Shown here: positions 24,865 to 36,988 of the stretch, piece after piece
How the letters are laid out: the number at the start of each line of letters is the position of its first letter
How positions within the stretch are numbered: the first letter of the stretch is position 1
The notes under the pieces: model-generated
What the model was told of the DNA's origin: nothing
The model's input: only the letters and a program-made list of their open reading frames with translations
The model's database searches: none
Made by a program: the position numbers and the translations under genes
From: SG8-30 sp963695085
GTDB lineage: Bacteria; Pseudomonadota; Gammaproteobacteria; Steroidobacterales; Steroidobacteraceae
Length of the DNA stretch: 64,000 bases
Reading direction: 5' to 3'
NCBI GenBank assembly: GCA_963695085.1
Contig: CAVOFV010000005.1
Coordinates: 1-64,000 of the forward strand

Positions 24865-27723
24865 TCAGGCCCGCGCTGCCGGTGGCGCCTTGTCACGGGC
24901 GAGGACCGGACCCAGGTATCGCCCAGTATAGGACCGCCGCAGCCTTGCCACCTGCTCCGGGGCGCCTTCGGCGATGACCCGGCCCCCGCCATCGCCACCC
25001 TCGGGTCCGAGGTCGACCACCCAGTCGGCGGTCTTGATGACGTCCAGGTTGTGCTCGATGACGATCACGGTGTTGCCCTCGTCGCGCAGCCGGTGCAAGA
25101 CGGCGAGCAGTTGCTCTACGTCGTGGAAATGCAGGCCGGTGGTCGGCTCGTCCAGGATGTACAGGGTGCGCCCGGTCGAGCGCTTGGACAGTTCCTTGGC
25201 GAGCTTCACTCGCTGCGCCTCGCCGCCGGACAGGGTGGTCGCGTTCTGGCCGAGCCGCAGGTAGGCGAGTCCCACGTCCAGCAGCGTCTGCAGCCGGGCC
25301 GCGACCGCGGGCACCGCGCTGAAATACGGCAAGGCGTCCTCGACCGTCATGTCGAGCACTTCGTGGATGCTGCGACCCTTGTAGTGCACCTCCAGCGTCT
25401 CGCGGTTGTAGCGCTTGCCCGTGCAGACGTCGCAGGGCACGTAGATATCGGGCAGGAAGTGCATCTCGACCTTCAGCACGCCGTCGCCCTGGCAGGCCTC
25501 GCACCGCCCGCCCTTGACGTTGAAGCTGAAGCGGCCCGGCTTGTAGCCACGCGAGCGGGACTCGGGCGTCGCTGCGAACAGCTCGCGGATGGGCGTGAAC
25601 AGCCCCGTATAGGTGGCGGGGTTGGAGCGGGGCGTGCGGCCGATCGGGCTCTGGTCGATGTCGATGACCCGGTCGACCCCGTCGAGTCCCTCGACTCGCT
25701 CGCAGGGCGCCGCATCGTGCGAGGCACGGCCCAGGTGGTCGGCGACCTGCCGGTACAGCGTGTCGTTCACCAGCGTCGACTTGCCGGATCCCGACACGCC
25801 GGTGACACAGGTCATCAGGCCGAGCGGGAACTCGACGTCGATCCCCTGCAGGTTGTTGCCGGTCGCGCCCACCACCCGCAGGCAGCGCTTGCGGTCGCGC
25901 GGCGTGCGCCGGGCGGGCAGCGGCACGCGGCGCCGGCCCGACAGGTACTGGCCGGTGACCGAATCCGGGTGGCTCTCGACCTCGGCGGGCGACCCTTGCG
26001 CCACCACCTGCCCGCCGTGCACGCCGGCACCGGGGCCGAGGTCCACGACGTGGTCCGCGTGACGGATCGATTCCTCGTCGTGCTCGACGACGATCACGGT
26101 GTTGCCGAGATCCCGCAGCCGGTGCAGCGTGTCGAGCAGCCGCTGGTTGTCGCGCTGGTGCAGCCCGATCGATGGCTCGTCCAGGATGTACATCACGCCG
26201 ACCAGCCCGGAGCCGATCTGGCTGGCAAGCCGGATGCGCTGCGCCTCGCCGCCGGACAGCGTCTCTGCGCTGCGGTCCAGCGTCAGGTAGTCGAGGCCGA
26301 CATCGACGAGGAATCCCAGCCGGTCGCCGACCTCCTTGACCACCTTGGCCGCGATCTCGCCGCGCCAGCCCTCGAGTCGCAGCGCTGCGAAGAAGGCCCG
26401 GGCGCGTGCGACCGACAGCGCGGAGATGTCCGGCAGGCTGCGCCCGTCGACGAACACGTTGCGCGCCGAGCGGGTCAGGCGTGCGCCGTCGCATTCCGGG
26501 CAGGTGCGCGTGCCCAGGTAGCGGGACAGTTCTTCGCGCACCGCGAGCGATTCCGTTTCACGGTAGCGGCGCTCGAGGTTGTTGATGACGCCCTCGAAGG
26601 AATGCCGGCGCCGCACCGTCCGGCCACGTGAATCGAAATAGCGGAAGTCGAGTTCCTGGTCGCCGCTGCCGTACAGCACGGCATCGCGCGATGCCGGTGG
26701 CAGCGTTTCCCACGGCGCCTCCGGGTCGAAGCCGTAGTGGTCGGCGAGCGCCAGCACCATCTGGTAGTAGTAGGCGTTGCGGCGGTCCCAGCCGCGGACC
26801 GCGCCGCCGGCCAGCGACAGGCCGGGCGCCGAGACGACACGGGCCGGGTCGAAGAACTGCTTCACGCCGAGGCCGTCACAGGCCGCACAGGCGCCGGCCG
26901 GGTTGTTGAACGAGAACAACCGCGGCTCGAGTTCCGCCAGCGAGTAGCCGCAGAACTTGCAGGCAAACTTGTCGGAGAAGACCAGTTCCTCCCGCGTAGG
27001 CTCGTCGAGGAAGGCCACCCGGGCGACGCCCTCGCCAAGCAGCAGCGCCGTCTCGAAGGACTCGGCCAGCCGCTGCGCAAGGTCGGGGCGCGCCTTGAAG
27101 CGGTCCACGACCGCTTCGATGCTGTGCTTGCGCCGCAGGTCGAGCCTGGGCGCGGCGTCGACCTCCACCAGCGTGCCGTCCACGCGGGCGCGGATGAAGC
27201 CGCGCGTCCGCAACTCCTCGAGCACCTGCACGTGCTCGCCCTTGCGGTCCTTGATCACCGGCGCGAGCAGCGCCAGGGGCGTGCCTTCGGGCAGCGCCAG
27301 GACCTGGTCGACCATCTGGCTGACGGTCTGCGCGGTCAGGTCGATCCCGTGGTCCGGGCAGCGGGGTATGCCGGCGCGCGCGTACAGCAGCCGCAGGTAG
27401 TCGTAGATTTCGGTGACCGTACCCACCGTCGAGCGCGGGTTGTGCGACGTGGACTTCTGCTCGATGGAAATGGCGGGCGACAGGCCCTCGATGGAGTCCA
27501 CGTCGGGCTTTTCCATCATCGACAGGAACTGGCGCGCATAGGCAGACAGCGACTCGACGTAGCGGCGCTGGCCTTCGGCGTAGATCGTATCGAAAGCCAG
27601 CGAGGACTTGCCGGATCCGGACAGGCCGGTGAATACGATCAGCCGTCCGCGCGGCAGGTCCAGGTCGATGCCCTGGAGGTTGTGCGTGCGTGCGCCGCGG
27701 ATGCGGATCGTGTCCTGGCTCAT
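24865..27723 (-). CDS. uvrA: Excinuclease ABC subunit A
   Basis: DNA damage-recognition ATPase of nucleotide excision repair. It has 952 residues from the ATG at 27723; the in-frame ATG at 27765 lies upstream of the conserved MSQDTIRIRGARTHNLQ start. It has two ABC modules: P-loops GLSGSGKSSLAFDT and GVSGSGKSTLVND, and signatures LSGGEAQRIRL and LSGGEAQRVKL. Zinc fingers are indicated by CKFCGYS/CAACDG and by CEACQGDG/CDVCTGKRY. It is divergent from ssb, as in many gammaproteobacteria. Confidence 0.98.
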   Translation of the reverse strand: MSQDTIRIRGARTHNLQGIDLDLPRGRLIVFTGLSGSGKSSLAFDTIYAEGQRRYVESLSAYARQFLSMMEKPDVDSIEGLSPAISIEQKSTSHNPRSTVGTVTEIYDYLRLLYARAGIPRCPDHGIDLTAQTVSQMVDQVLALPEGTPLALLAPVIKDRKGEHVQVLEELRTRGFIRARVDGTLVEVDAAPRLDLRRKHSIEAVVDRFKARPDLAQRLAESFETALLLGEGVARVAFLDEPTREELVFSDKFACKFCGYSLAELEPRLFSFNNPAGACAACDGLGVKQFFDPARVVSAPGLSLAGGAVRGWDRRNAYYYQMVLALADHYGFDPEAPWETLPPASRDAVLYGSGDQELDFRYFDSRGRTVRRRHSFEGVINNLERRYRETESLAVREELSRYLGTRTCPECDGARLTRSARNVFVDGRSLPDISALSVARARAFFAALRLEGWRGEIAAKVVKEVGDRLGFLVDVGLDYLTLDRSAETLSGGEAQRIRLASQIGSGLVGVMYILDEPSIGLHQRDNQRLLDTLHRLRDLGNTVIVVEHDEESIRHADHVVDLGPGAGVHGGQVVAQGSPAEVESHPDSVTGQYLSGRRRVPLPARRTPRDRKRCLRVVGATGNNLQGIDVEFPLGLMTCVTGVSGSGKSTLVNDTLYRQVADHLGRASHDAAPCERVEGLDGVDRVIDIDQSPIGRTPRSNPATYTGLFTPIRELFAATPESRSRGYKPGRFSFNVKGGRCEACQGDGVLKVEMHFLPDIYVPCDVCTGKRYNRETLEVHYKGRSIHEVLDMTVEDALPYFSAVPAVAARLQTLLDVGLAYLRLGQNATTLSGGEAQRVKLAKELSKRSTGRTLYILDEPTTGLHFHDVEQLLAVLHRLRDEGNTVIVIEHNLDVIKTADWVVDLGPEGGDGGGRVIAEGAPEQVARLRRSYTGRYLGPVLARDKAPPAARA

Positions 27724-27733
27724 GGTCCGTCCG

Positions 27734-27751
27734 CCCCCGGAGTGTCGGGGG
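27734..27751 (-). promoter_or_regulatory. Hairpin covering the uvrA ribosome-binding region
   Basis: On the minus strand CCCCCG-ACACTC-CGGGGG forms a six-base-pair hairpin ending ten bases before the uvrA ATG. The only G-rich ribosome-binding candidate lies in its 3' arm. It could limit uvrA translation; inference from sequence only. Confidence 0.4.
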
Positions 27752-27760
27752 CAATCGCCA

Positions 27761-27790
27761 AGCATACCCGCCGCGTCCCGGCTGCGGCAA
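27761..27790 (-). promoter_or_regulatory. Candidate uvrA promoter
   Basis: Minus strand: TTGCCG (27790-27785), 18 bp spacer, TATGCT (27766-27761). Each hexamer matches consensus at four of six positions. The predicted start is about 30 bases before the uvrA ATG, upstream of the hairpin. No convincing SOS operator overlaps it. Confidence 0.35.
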
Positions 27791-27981
27791 AGCCCTGGCG
27801 CGGCCGGAATCAGGGGGCGGCGGACGGCCGCCGCGGCCGCCCGGGCCTGAATTACCTGCGAATCCCGGCAGATTGCCGCGGTGTCCCCGGCAGCCGCCGC
27901 AGACTAGAATATGGGCACTGCGGAACGGGGCTCAGGCGGCCACACCGGCCACCGGGGCGACCCATCATCGAGGTGAATTCC

Positions 27982-28455
27982 ATGGCGCGAGGCATCAACA
28001 AGGTCATCCTGGTCGGCAATCTCGGTCAGGACCCGCAGAGCCGCGCGATGCCTAGCGGCAAGGCGGTGGTCAACCTGCGGATCGCGACGACCGACCAGTG
28101 GCGCGACAAACAGACGGGCGAGAATCGCGAGAACACCGAGTGGCACAACGTCGTGATGTTCGACCGGCTCGCCGAGATCGCGGCCGAGTACCTGCGCAAG
28201 GGGTCGCAGGTGTACGTCGAAGGCCGGCTGCGGACCCGCAAATGGACGGACAAGGAAGGCCAGGACCGTTACACGACGGAAGTCATCGCCAACGAGATGC
28301 AGATGCTCGGTAGCCGCGGCGGTGGCAGCGGTGGCAGCGGTGGCGGCGGTGGCGGCGGCGGCAGCAGCAGCTACGAGGCCGATGCGCCGCGCAGCGGCGG
28401 CACGGGCGGCGCCGACAGCAGCAAGGACGATTTCGACGACGACATCCCGTTCTAG
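27982..28455 (+). CDS. ssb: Single-stranded DNA-binding protein
   Basis: Homotetrameric OB-fold protein that coats single-stranded DNA in replication and repair. It has 157 residues from the ATG at 27982, with GAGGTG upstream; the longer open frame is a shadow of uvrA. The OB fold begins MARGINKVILVGNLGQDP. A glycine-serine linker of about 25 residues precedes the acidic tip DDDIPF, the conserved docking peptide for partner proteins. A TAGAAT -10 candidate lies at 27905-27910 without a good -35. Confidence 0.97.
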   Translation: MARGINKVILVGNLGQDPQSRAMPSGKAVVNLRIATTDQWRDKQTGENRENTEWHNVVMFDRLAEIAAEYLRKGSQVYVEGRLRTRKWTDKEGQDRYTTEVIANEMQMLGSRGGGSGGSGGGGGGGGSSSYEADAPRSGGTGGADSSKDDFDDDIPF

Positions 28456-28682
28456 GGCCTGCTGGCACACCGGCCATTGCGGCGTTGCGACCGGCGAGGC
28501 CGGCGGGCCAGGCGCGCAGGACGCGCCGGGTGCCTGCCGGGCAATCTGGCATCGTGCCGGAAATCCGATTGGTTTCAACGGGTTCTGAGGCTGCGCCCGT
28601 CGAAGGGACGGGCCGGCCGCACTACTTTCGGGGCGCCAAAACCGCTAACCTAGCGAATGCTGTCACGACCCCCGAGCCCTGG

Positions 28683-30047
28683 ATGACAGGCCGCCTGTAC
28701 ATCACCACTTTCGGCTGCCAGATGAACGAGTACGACTCCGCCCGCATGGCGGACGTCCTGCGTGAGTCGCAGGGGCTCGAACTCACCAGCGACCCGGAGC
28801 AAGCCGACGTGGTCCTGCTGAACACGTGTTCCGTGCGCGAGAAAGCGCAGGAGAAGGTGTTCTCGCACCTCGGCCAGTGGCGGCAGATCAAGCAGCGCCG
28901 GCCCGGCATGATCATTGGTGTCGGTGGCTGCGTCGCCAGCCAGGAGGGCGAGGGCCTGCTGGAGCGGGCCCCGTTCGTTGACCTGGTGTTCGGGCCGCAG
29001 ACGCTGCACCGCCTGCCCGGGATGATCGACAGACTGCGGCGCTCGGGCCGCGCGCAGGTGGACGTGTCCTTCCCGGAAATCGAGAAGTTCGACCGGCTGC
29101 CGCAGCCGCGCGCCGAGGGCGCTTCCGCATTCGTGTCGATCATGGAAGGTTGCAGCAAGTACTGCAGTTTCTGCGTCGTGCCGTATACGCGCGGCGAGGA
29201 GATGAGCCGGCCGCTGGCGCAGGTGATGGCCGAGATCGAGACACTGGCGGCGCAGGGCGTGGGCGAGGTCATGCTGCTGGGGCAGAACGTCAACGCCTAT
29301 CGCGGCGCCATGGCCGGCACGGCCGAGTGCGACCTCGCGACGCTGATTCGCCTGGTGGCCCGCCTCGACGGGATCGAACGGATTCGCTTCACGACCTCGC
29401 ACCCGGTCGAGTTCACCGATGCGCTGGTAGACGCCTACGCGGACGTGCCCAAGCTGGCGAGCTACCTGCACCTGCCCGTGCAAAGCGGATCCGACCGCGT
29501 GCTGGCGGCGATGAAGCGGGGCTACACGAGTCTCGAGTACCGGCAGAAGGTGCGCCGGCTGCGTGCCGCGCGGCCGGGGCTCAGCCTGTCGTCCGATTTC
29601 ATCGTCGGCTTTCCTGGCGAGACGGAGCGCGATTTCCAGCAGACTCTGCAGTTGATCGCGGACGTCGGCTTTGACCAGTCCTTCAGCTTCCTCTACAGCC
29701 GGCGGCCGGGCACGCCCGCCGCTGCGCTGCCCGACGACGTGCAGCACGAGGTCAAGCAGCAGCGGCTGGCGGCGCTGCAGCAGCGCGTCGACGGCCAGGC
29801 GCTGGCGATCAGCCGCGGCATGGTCGGGTCGGTGCAACGGGTGCTGGTGGAGAAACCGTCGAAGCGCGACCCGCGGCAACTGGCCGGACGTACCGAGAAC
29901 ATGCGCTGGGTGAATTTCGATGGACCGCCGTCGCTGCTGGGACGTTTCGTCGATGTGGTCGTGACCGAGGCCATGCCCAATTCACTGCGCGGCCGGCTGG
30001 CGGCGCCGGCGCGCGGCGAGGCCGGGCTGGCGGCCGCGGGCAGCTGA
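28683..30047 (+). CDS. miaB: tRNA-2-methylthio-N6-dimethylallyladenosine synthase
   Basis: Radical-SAM methylthiotransferase acting on i6A37 of tRNAs that read UNN codons. The ATG at 28683 gives 454 residues starting MTGRLYITTFGCQMNEYDS, aligned with E. coli MiaB; the open frame extends 66 codons upstream but that part is not conserved. The auxiliary cluster ligands are C12, C49 and C83, and the radical-SAM ligands C157, C161 and C164 (CSKYCSFC), the same numbering as E. coli. A C-terminal TRAM domain is present. It is the first gene of a long operon. Confidence 0.96.
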   Translation: MTGRLYITTFGCQMNEYDSARMADVLRESQGLELTSDPEQADVVLLNTCSVREKAQEKVFSHLGQWRQIKQRRPGMIIGVGGCVASQEGEGLLERAPFVDLVFGPQTLHRLPGMIDRLRRSGRAQVDVSFPEIEKFDRLPQPRAEGASAFVSIMEGCSKYCSFCVVPYTRGEEMSRPLAQVMAEIETLAAQGVGEVMLLGQNVNAYRGAMAGTAECDLATLIRLVARLDGIERIRFTTSHPVEFTDALVDAYADVPKLASYLHLPVQSGSDRVLAAMKRGYTSLEYRQKVRRLRAARPGLSLSSDFIVGFPGETERDFQQTLQLIADVGFDQSFSFLYSRRPGTPAAALPDDVQHEVKQQRLAALQQRVDGQALAISRGMVGSVQRVLVEKPSKRDPRQLAGRTENMRWVNFDGPPSLLGRFVDVVVTEAMPNSLRGRLAAPARGEAGLAAAGS

Positions 30048-30054
30048 GAACCGC

Positions 30055-31011
30055 TTGGCCACTGTGCGCAAACATGACGTGACCTTCGAAGCGGCCGGCA
30101 ATGACCGGCTGGCGGCCGTGTGCGGACCGCTCGATGAGCACCTGCGGCAGGTCGAGGAAGGACTGAACGTGGAAATCCGGCGCCGTGGCGCGAAGTTCTC
30201 GGTGCACGGCGAGCGTGCTGACGCGGGCGCCACCATCCTGCGCGAGTTGTATATCCGGTCCGCCGCCGGCCCGGTCACGCCGGAAGACGTGCACCTCGCA
30301 GTCCAGGAAGCGGGCATGGAACCGGCCGAGCCGGGCGACGTGCTGGCCGTGCATACGCACCGCGGCCTGATCCGCGGTCGCGGCCAGAACCAGATCCTGT
30401 ACCTCAAGAACATCCGCGAACGCGACCTGACGTTCGGCATCGGACCGGCGGGAACCGGCAAGACCTATCTTGCGGTGGCCTGTGCCGTCGAGGCGCTGCA
30501 GCACGACGCCGTGCGGCGCATCGTGCTCGTGCGGCCCGCGGTCGAGGCCGGCGAGCGGCTCGGTTTCCTGCCGGGCGACATGGCCCAGAAGGTCGACCCG
30601 TACCTGAGGCCCATGTACGACGCGCTGTACGAGATGATCGGCTTCGAGCGCGTGGCGCGCCTCATGGAACGCAACGTCATCGAGGTTGCGCCGCTGGCGT
30701 TCATGCGCGGCCGCACGCTGAACGAATCGTTCATCATCCTCGACGAGGCGCAGAACACCACGATCGAGCAGATGAAGATGTTCCTGACGCGTGTCGGCTT
30801 CGGGTCACGCGCGGTGGTGACGGGCGACATCACGCAGACCGACCTGCCCGCCAACCGGCAGTCCGGATTGCGGCATGCGATGGACGTGCTGGCCGCGGTG
30901 CCGGGCATCGCTTTCAGCCTGTTCACGGCGCGCGACGTCGTGCGGCACGCGCTGGTCGCGCGAATCGTCGAGGCCTACGAGCGCAGTTCGGCACAGGAGG
31001 GACCGCCGTGA
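30055..31011 (+). CDS. PhoH family ATPase (YbeZ-like)
   Basis: Cytoplasmic PhoH-like P-loop ATPase, often paired with YbeY in rRNA processing. It has 318 residues if started at the TTG at 30055, seven bases after the miaB stop; a GTG at 30064 is the alternative, and no ATG is available before the conserved region. The N-terminal nucleic-acid-binding segment is followed by Walker A GPAGTGKT (130-137) and Walker B FIILDEAQ (226-233). Its stop overlaps the ybeY GTG. Confidence 0.92.
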   Translation: MATVRKHDVTFEAAGNDRLAAVCGPLDEHLRQVEEGLNVEIRRRGAKFSVHGERADAGATILRELYIRSAAGPVTPEDVHLAVQEAGMEPAEPGDVLAVHTHRGLIRGRGQNQILYLKNIRERDLTFGIGPAGTGKTYLAVACAVEALQHDAVRRIVLVRPAVEAGERLGFLPGDMAQKVDPYLRPMYDALYEMIGFERVARLMERNVIEVAPLAFMRGRTLNESFIILDEAQNTTIEQMKMFLTRVGFGSRAVVTGDITQTDLPANRQSGLRHAMDVLAAVPGIAFSLFTARDVVRHALVARIVEAYERSSAQEGPP

Positions 31012-31454
31012 CCGTGGCGGTCACGGTGCAATACGGAACGCGCCGGCCGTGGGCACCGGGCGTGCCCACGCTGCGCCGCTGGGCGCAGGCGGCCGCCGGC
31101 AGCCGGGCCGGGGCGGCGCTGGCGATCCGCGTGGTGGGGATGGCCGAGAGCCGGCGCCTGAACCGGGTCTACCGCGGCCACGACCGGCCAGCCAATGTCC
31201 TGTCATTCGATGTGGACGGCCGCAGCGCCGGCGGACTGCTCGGCGACCTCGCGATCTGCGCGCCGCTGGTGGCGCGCGAGGCGCGCGAGCAGGGCAAGGC
31301 ACTGCGCGCTCACTGGGCCCACATGGTCGTACACGGTACGCTGCACCTGCTCGGCTTCCGGCACGGGCGGCGGCGCGAGGCGGAGCTCATGGAGGCGCGC
31401 GAGCAGGCGATCCTCGCCGCGCTCGGCTATGGTGATCCCTATGAAGCGCACTGA
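31008..31454 (+). CDS. ybeY: Endoribonuclease YbeY
   Basis: Zinc-dependent endoribonuclease involved in 16S rRNA 3'-end maturation and ribosome quality control. It has 148 residues from a GTG overlapping the phoH stop (GTGA), with GGAGGG upstream. The metal motif is HGTLHLLGFRHG with His109, His113 and His119; GFRH replaces the more usual GYDH. It sits between phoH and corC as in most gammaproteobacteria. Confidence 0.94.
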   Translation: MTVAVTVQYGTRRPWAPGVPTLRRWAQAAAGSRAGAALAIRVVGMAESRRLNRVYRGHDRPANVLSFDVDGRSAGGLLGDLAICAPLVAREAREQGKALRAHWAHMVVHGTLHLLGFRHGRRREAELMEAREQAILAALGYGDPYEAH

Positions 31455-31457
31455 CCC

Positions 31458-32308
31458 ATGACTGCCCATACGGCATGGACGGGCTGGCTGCGCCGCCTGG
31501 TCGGCGGCGGCGAGCCGCGCGATCGCGCGGAACTGACGGACGACCTGCGCGAGGCGGGCGGCCGCGGCCTGATCGACGCCGACGCGCTGACCATGATCGA
31601 GGGCGTGCTCGGCGTCGCCGACCTGCAGGTCCGCGACATCATGGTGCCGCGCTCGCGGATGGTCGTGCTGGACCGCGACGACACGCCCGAAAGGGTCCTG
31701 CCCGTGATCGTCGAGTCCGGGCACTCGCGCTTCCCGGTGATCGGCGAAGACCGCGACCAGGTCGTCGGCCTGCTGCTGGCGAAGGACCTGCTGCGGTATT
31801 TCAGGGCGGCGGCCGGGAGGATTTCGACATGCGCGACCTGCTGCGGCCGGCGGTCTTCGTGCCGGAGAGCAAGCGCCTCAACGTATTGCTGAAGGAGTTT
31901 CGCGTCAGCCGCAACCACATGGCCGTGGTCGTCGACGAATACGGCGGCGTGTCGGGCCTGGTGACCATCGAGGACGTCATCGAGGAGATCGTCGGGGACA
32001 TCGCCGACGAGTACGACATCGAGGAGGACCAGACCATCCGCCGCGAGAGCGAGCGGCAGTTCGCCGTGCACGCGCTGGCGCGGATCGAGGATTTCAACGA
32101 GTACTTCGGCACGTCATTCAGCGACGAGGAATTCGACACCATCGGCGGGCTCGTGATGCACCAGTTCGGCCGGCTGCCCAAGCGTGGCGAAGCGGTCACG
32201 ATCGGGGGCATCGAATTCAAGGTCCAGCGCTCGGACCGTCGGCGCATCGACCTGCTGCGGGTCACGACCCCGCACGACCTGCCGCCCCGCCCGGACGGCG
32301 AGGGCTGA
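31458..32308 (+). pseudogene. corC: CorC/YbeX family protein, apparent one-base frameshift
   Basis: Cytoplasmic CBS-domain protein of the CorC/HlyC family, linked to magnesium homeostasis and ribosome metabolism. The first frame (from ATG 31458) reads normally through VADLQVRDIMVPRSRM and VVGLLLAKDLLRYF. It then leaves the family near 31803-31815, in the G-rich run after TATTTCAGG. The second CBS and CorC_HlyC domains continue in another frame from about GREDFDMRDLLRPAVFV to the stop at 32308. Adding one base restores a product of about 283 residues. No classical slippery heptamer is visible. Either a true recent deletion or a sequencing error; both halves are otherwise well conserved. Confidence 0.88.
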
Positions 32309-32312
32309 ACGG

Positions 32313-33854
32313 GTGAGGGTGCCGGAGCTGGCCGCGCGCTTCGCGCGGCATCGCGTGTGGATTGCGCTGGCTGCCGGTGTCGCGGCCGTGCCGGGATTCG
32401 CTCCCACCGGCTGGTATCCGCTGGCCGTCCTGTCGCCGGCGCTGCTGTTCCTGCTGTGGGACGGCACGAGTCCGCGCCGCGCCGCGGTCCTCGGTTTCGC
32501 CTGGGGCGCCGGCCTGTTCCTGGCCGGAACCTGGTGGATCTACACGGCCGTGCACGACTTCGGCCAGGCCCCGCTGTGGCTGGCCGCGTTCCTGATGCTG
32601 GCGCTGGTCGCGCTCATGGCATCGTACTACGCGTTGCTGGGCTGGGCCGTGGCGCGACTCGCGGCGCCACCGATGGTCCGCTGGCTGGTCGTGCTGCCGG
32701 GCGCATGGACGCTGATGGAATGGCTGCGCGGCTGGCTGTTCAGCGGCTTCCCGTGGCTGCAGACCGGCTATGCACACATCGACGCGCCGCTCGCCGGCTA
32801 CGCGCCGCTCGGCGGCGTCTACCTGGTCACGCTGCTCAGCAGCCTGACGGCCGGCGCCCTGGCCGCGCTGGTGCGCGGCACGATGCGCGGCCGCCTGGTT
32901 GCCGCCGCGGTCGTGGTTGCCGTCTGGGCCGGCGGCGCAGCGCTTGGCACACGCGCGTGGACCGTGCCGGCGGGCGACGAGATCGGCGTCGCCATCGTGC
33001 AGAGCGCTGTGCCGCAGGGCTTCAAGTGGCAGGACGATCACCGCCAGGAGATCATGGACCTGACCCTGCGCATGACCCGGCAGGCGCTGGGCACGCGCCT
33101 GATCGTCCTGCCGGAAGCAGCGCTGCCGGTGCTGGCCCACCAGGCGGGGCAGTGGCTGGCGGACCTGTGGGGCGAGGCGCAGGCGCACGGCTCCGACCTC
33201 ATGATCGGGCTGCTGCGCTACGATGCCGACAGCAATCGCTACTACAACGGCCTGCTGGCGCTGTCCGGCGAAGAAGCCGGCTGGTACGACAAGCGCCGCC
33301 TGGTGCCCTTCGGCGAGTTCTTCCCGGTGCCAAAGGCAGTGCGCAGCTGGATGCGGCTCATGAGCCTCACCTACGTGGACATGAGCCCCGGCGAGGACGA
33401 CCAGCCGCCGCTGCACGCCGCGGGCCAGGCGATCGGCGCCACCATCTGCTACGAGGACGCCTACGGCGCCGCGCAGCTGGCGGTGCTGCCGGTGGCCACG
33501 CTGCTGGTCAACGTCACCAACAACGCCTGGTTCGGCGACTCGGCGGCGCCGCACCAGCAGATGCAGATGGCGCGTTTCCGGGCTCTCGAGGCAGGCCGCT
33601 ACCTGGTGAGGGCGACCTCCAACGGCGTCTCGGCCATCATCGCTCCCGACGGCCGCGTGACCGCGCGCGCCCGGCAGTTCGTGCCCGAGGTGCTGCACGG
33701 CACGGTGCGGCCGTTCAGCGGCCTGACCCCCTATGCCCGCGTCGGCAACTGGCCGGTCCTGCTGCTGTGCGCGCTGGCCATGGCGGCCGACGTCCTGGTC
33801 CGCCGCCTGCGCGGACCGGGCGCGACCGGTACGGGGCGTCACCGCCGGGCTTAG
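32313..33854 (+). CDS. lnt: Apolipoprotein N-acyltransferase
   Basis: Inner-membrane enzyme adding the third acyl chain to lipoproteins. The GTG at 32313 has GAGGG eight bases upstream and gives 513 residues, the family length; a GTG at 32319 is also possible. The N-terminal half has several membrane segments, and the C-terminal half is a nitrilase-like domain with the triad Glu268 (LPEAALPV), Lys327 (YDKRRLVPFGEF) and Cys379 (ATICYEDAYG). It starts four bases after the corC stop. Confidence 0.96.
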   Translation: MRVPELAARFARHRVWIALAAGVAAVPGFAPTGWYPLAVLSPALLFLLWDGTSPRRAAVLGFAWGAGLFLAGTWWIYTAVHDFGQAPLWLAAFLMLALVALMASYYALLGWAVARLAAPPMVRWLVVLPGAWTLMEWLRGWLFSGFPWLQTGYAHIDAPLAGYAPLGGVYLVTLLSSLTAGALAALVRGTMRGRLVAAAVVVAVWAGGAALGTRAWTVPAGDEIGVAIVQSAVPQGFKWQDDHRQEIMDLTLRMTRQALGTRLIVLPEAALPVLAHQAGQWLADLWGEAQAHGSDLMIGLLRYDADSNRYYNGLLALSGEEAGWYDKRRLVPFGEFFPVPKAVRSWMRLMSLTYVDMSPGEDDQPPLHAAGQAIGATICYEDAYGAAQLAVLPVATLLVNVTNNAWFGDSAAPHQQMQMARFRALEAGRYLVRATSNGVSAIIAPDGRVTARARQFVPEVLHGTVRPFSGLTPYARVGNWPVLLLCALAMAADVLVRRLRGPGATGTGRHRRA

Positions 33855-33912
33855 CGGCCGGGCCGGGGTCGGGTATCCTTGCGGGCCCGGCCGGATCCGC
33901 TGACCCGATCCC

Positions 33913-36503
<2,591 letters not shown>

Positions 36504-36507
<4 letters not shown>

Positions 36508-36988
36508 GCGCGCGCACCCTCACGATCCTGGCGCTGGCCGCGTGGCTGGCGACCGGCTGCGGCTTCCAGCTGCGCGGCCGCGTCGAGTTGTCGCCGCAGA
36601 TGCGCACGCCCTACCTGGACGCGGCCGATCGCTACACGGCGCTGTACGCCGAGCTGCGGGCCGCGCTCGAGGCGGCCGGCGCGCAGCTGGCGCCGACCCG
36701 CGAGGCAGCCTCGGCGGTGATCCACATCCACGAGGATGAGAGCGGCCGCAACGTGTTGTCGGTATCGGCGCGCAACACGCCGCAGGAGTACGAGGTGTTC
36801 TACACGATCGAGTACTCGGTGACGGCCGGTGGCCAGGAGCTGCTGCCGCGCCAGTCGCGCACGGTGGCGCGCGAGTACGCCTATGACGACCGGGCGGTGC
36901 TTGCCAAGCAGAACGAGGAGCGGCGGCTGCGGGAGGCGCTGGCCCGCGAGCTGGCGTCGATCATCGCGCGCCGCCTGGCGTCGCTGTG

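Noticed and set aside
24893..26494. Second-frame open reading frame of 533 codons inside uvrA.
   Set aside because: Same-strand shadow of uvrA with arginine-rich low-complexity translation.
27856..27871. CTG-N10-CAG match between uvrA and ssb as a LexA box.
   Set aside because: The centre is GC-rich and the match is to the ends only; expected by chance in this composition.
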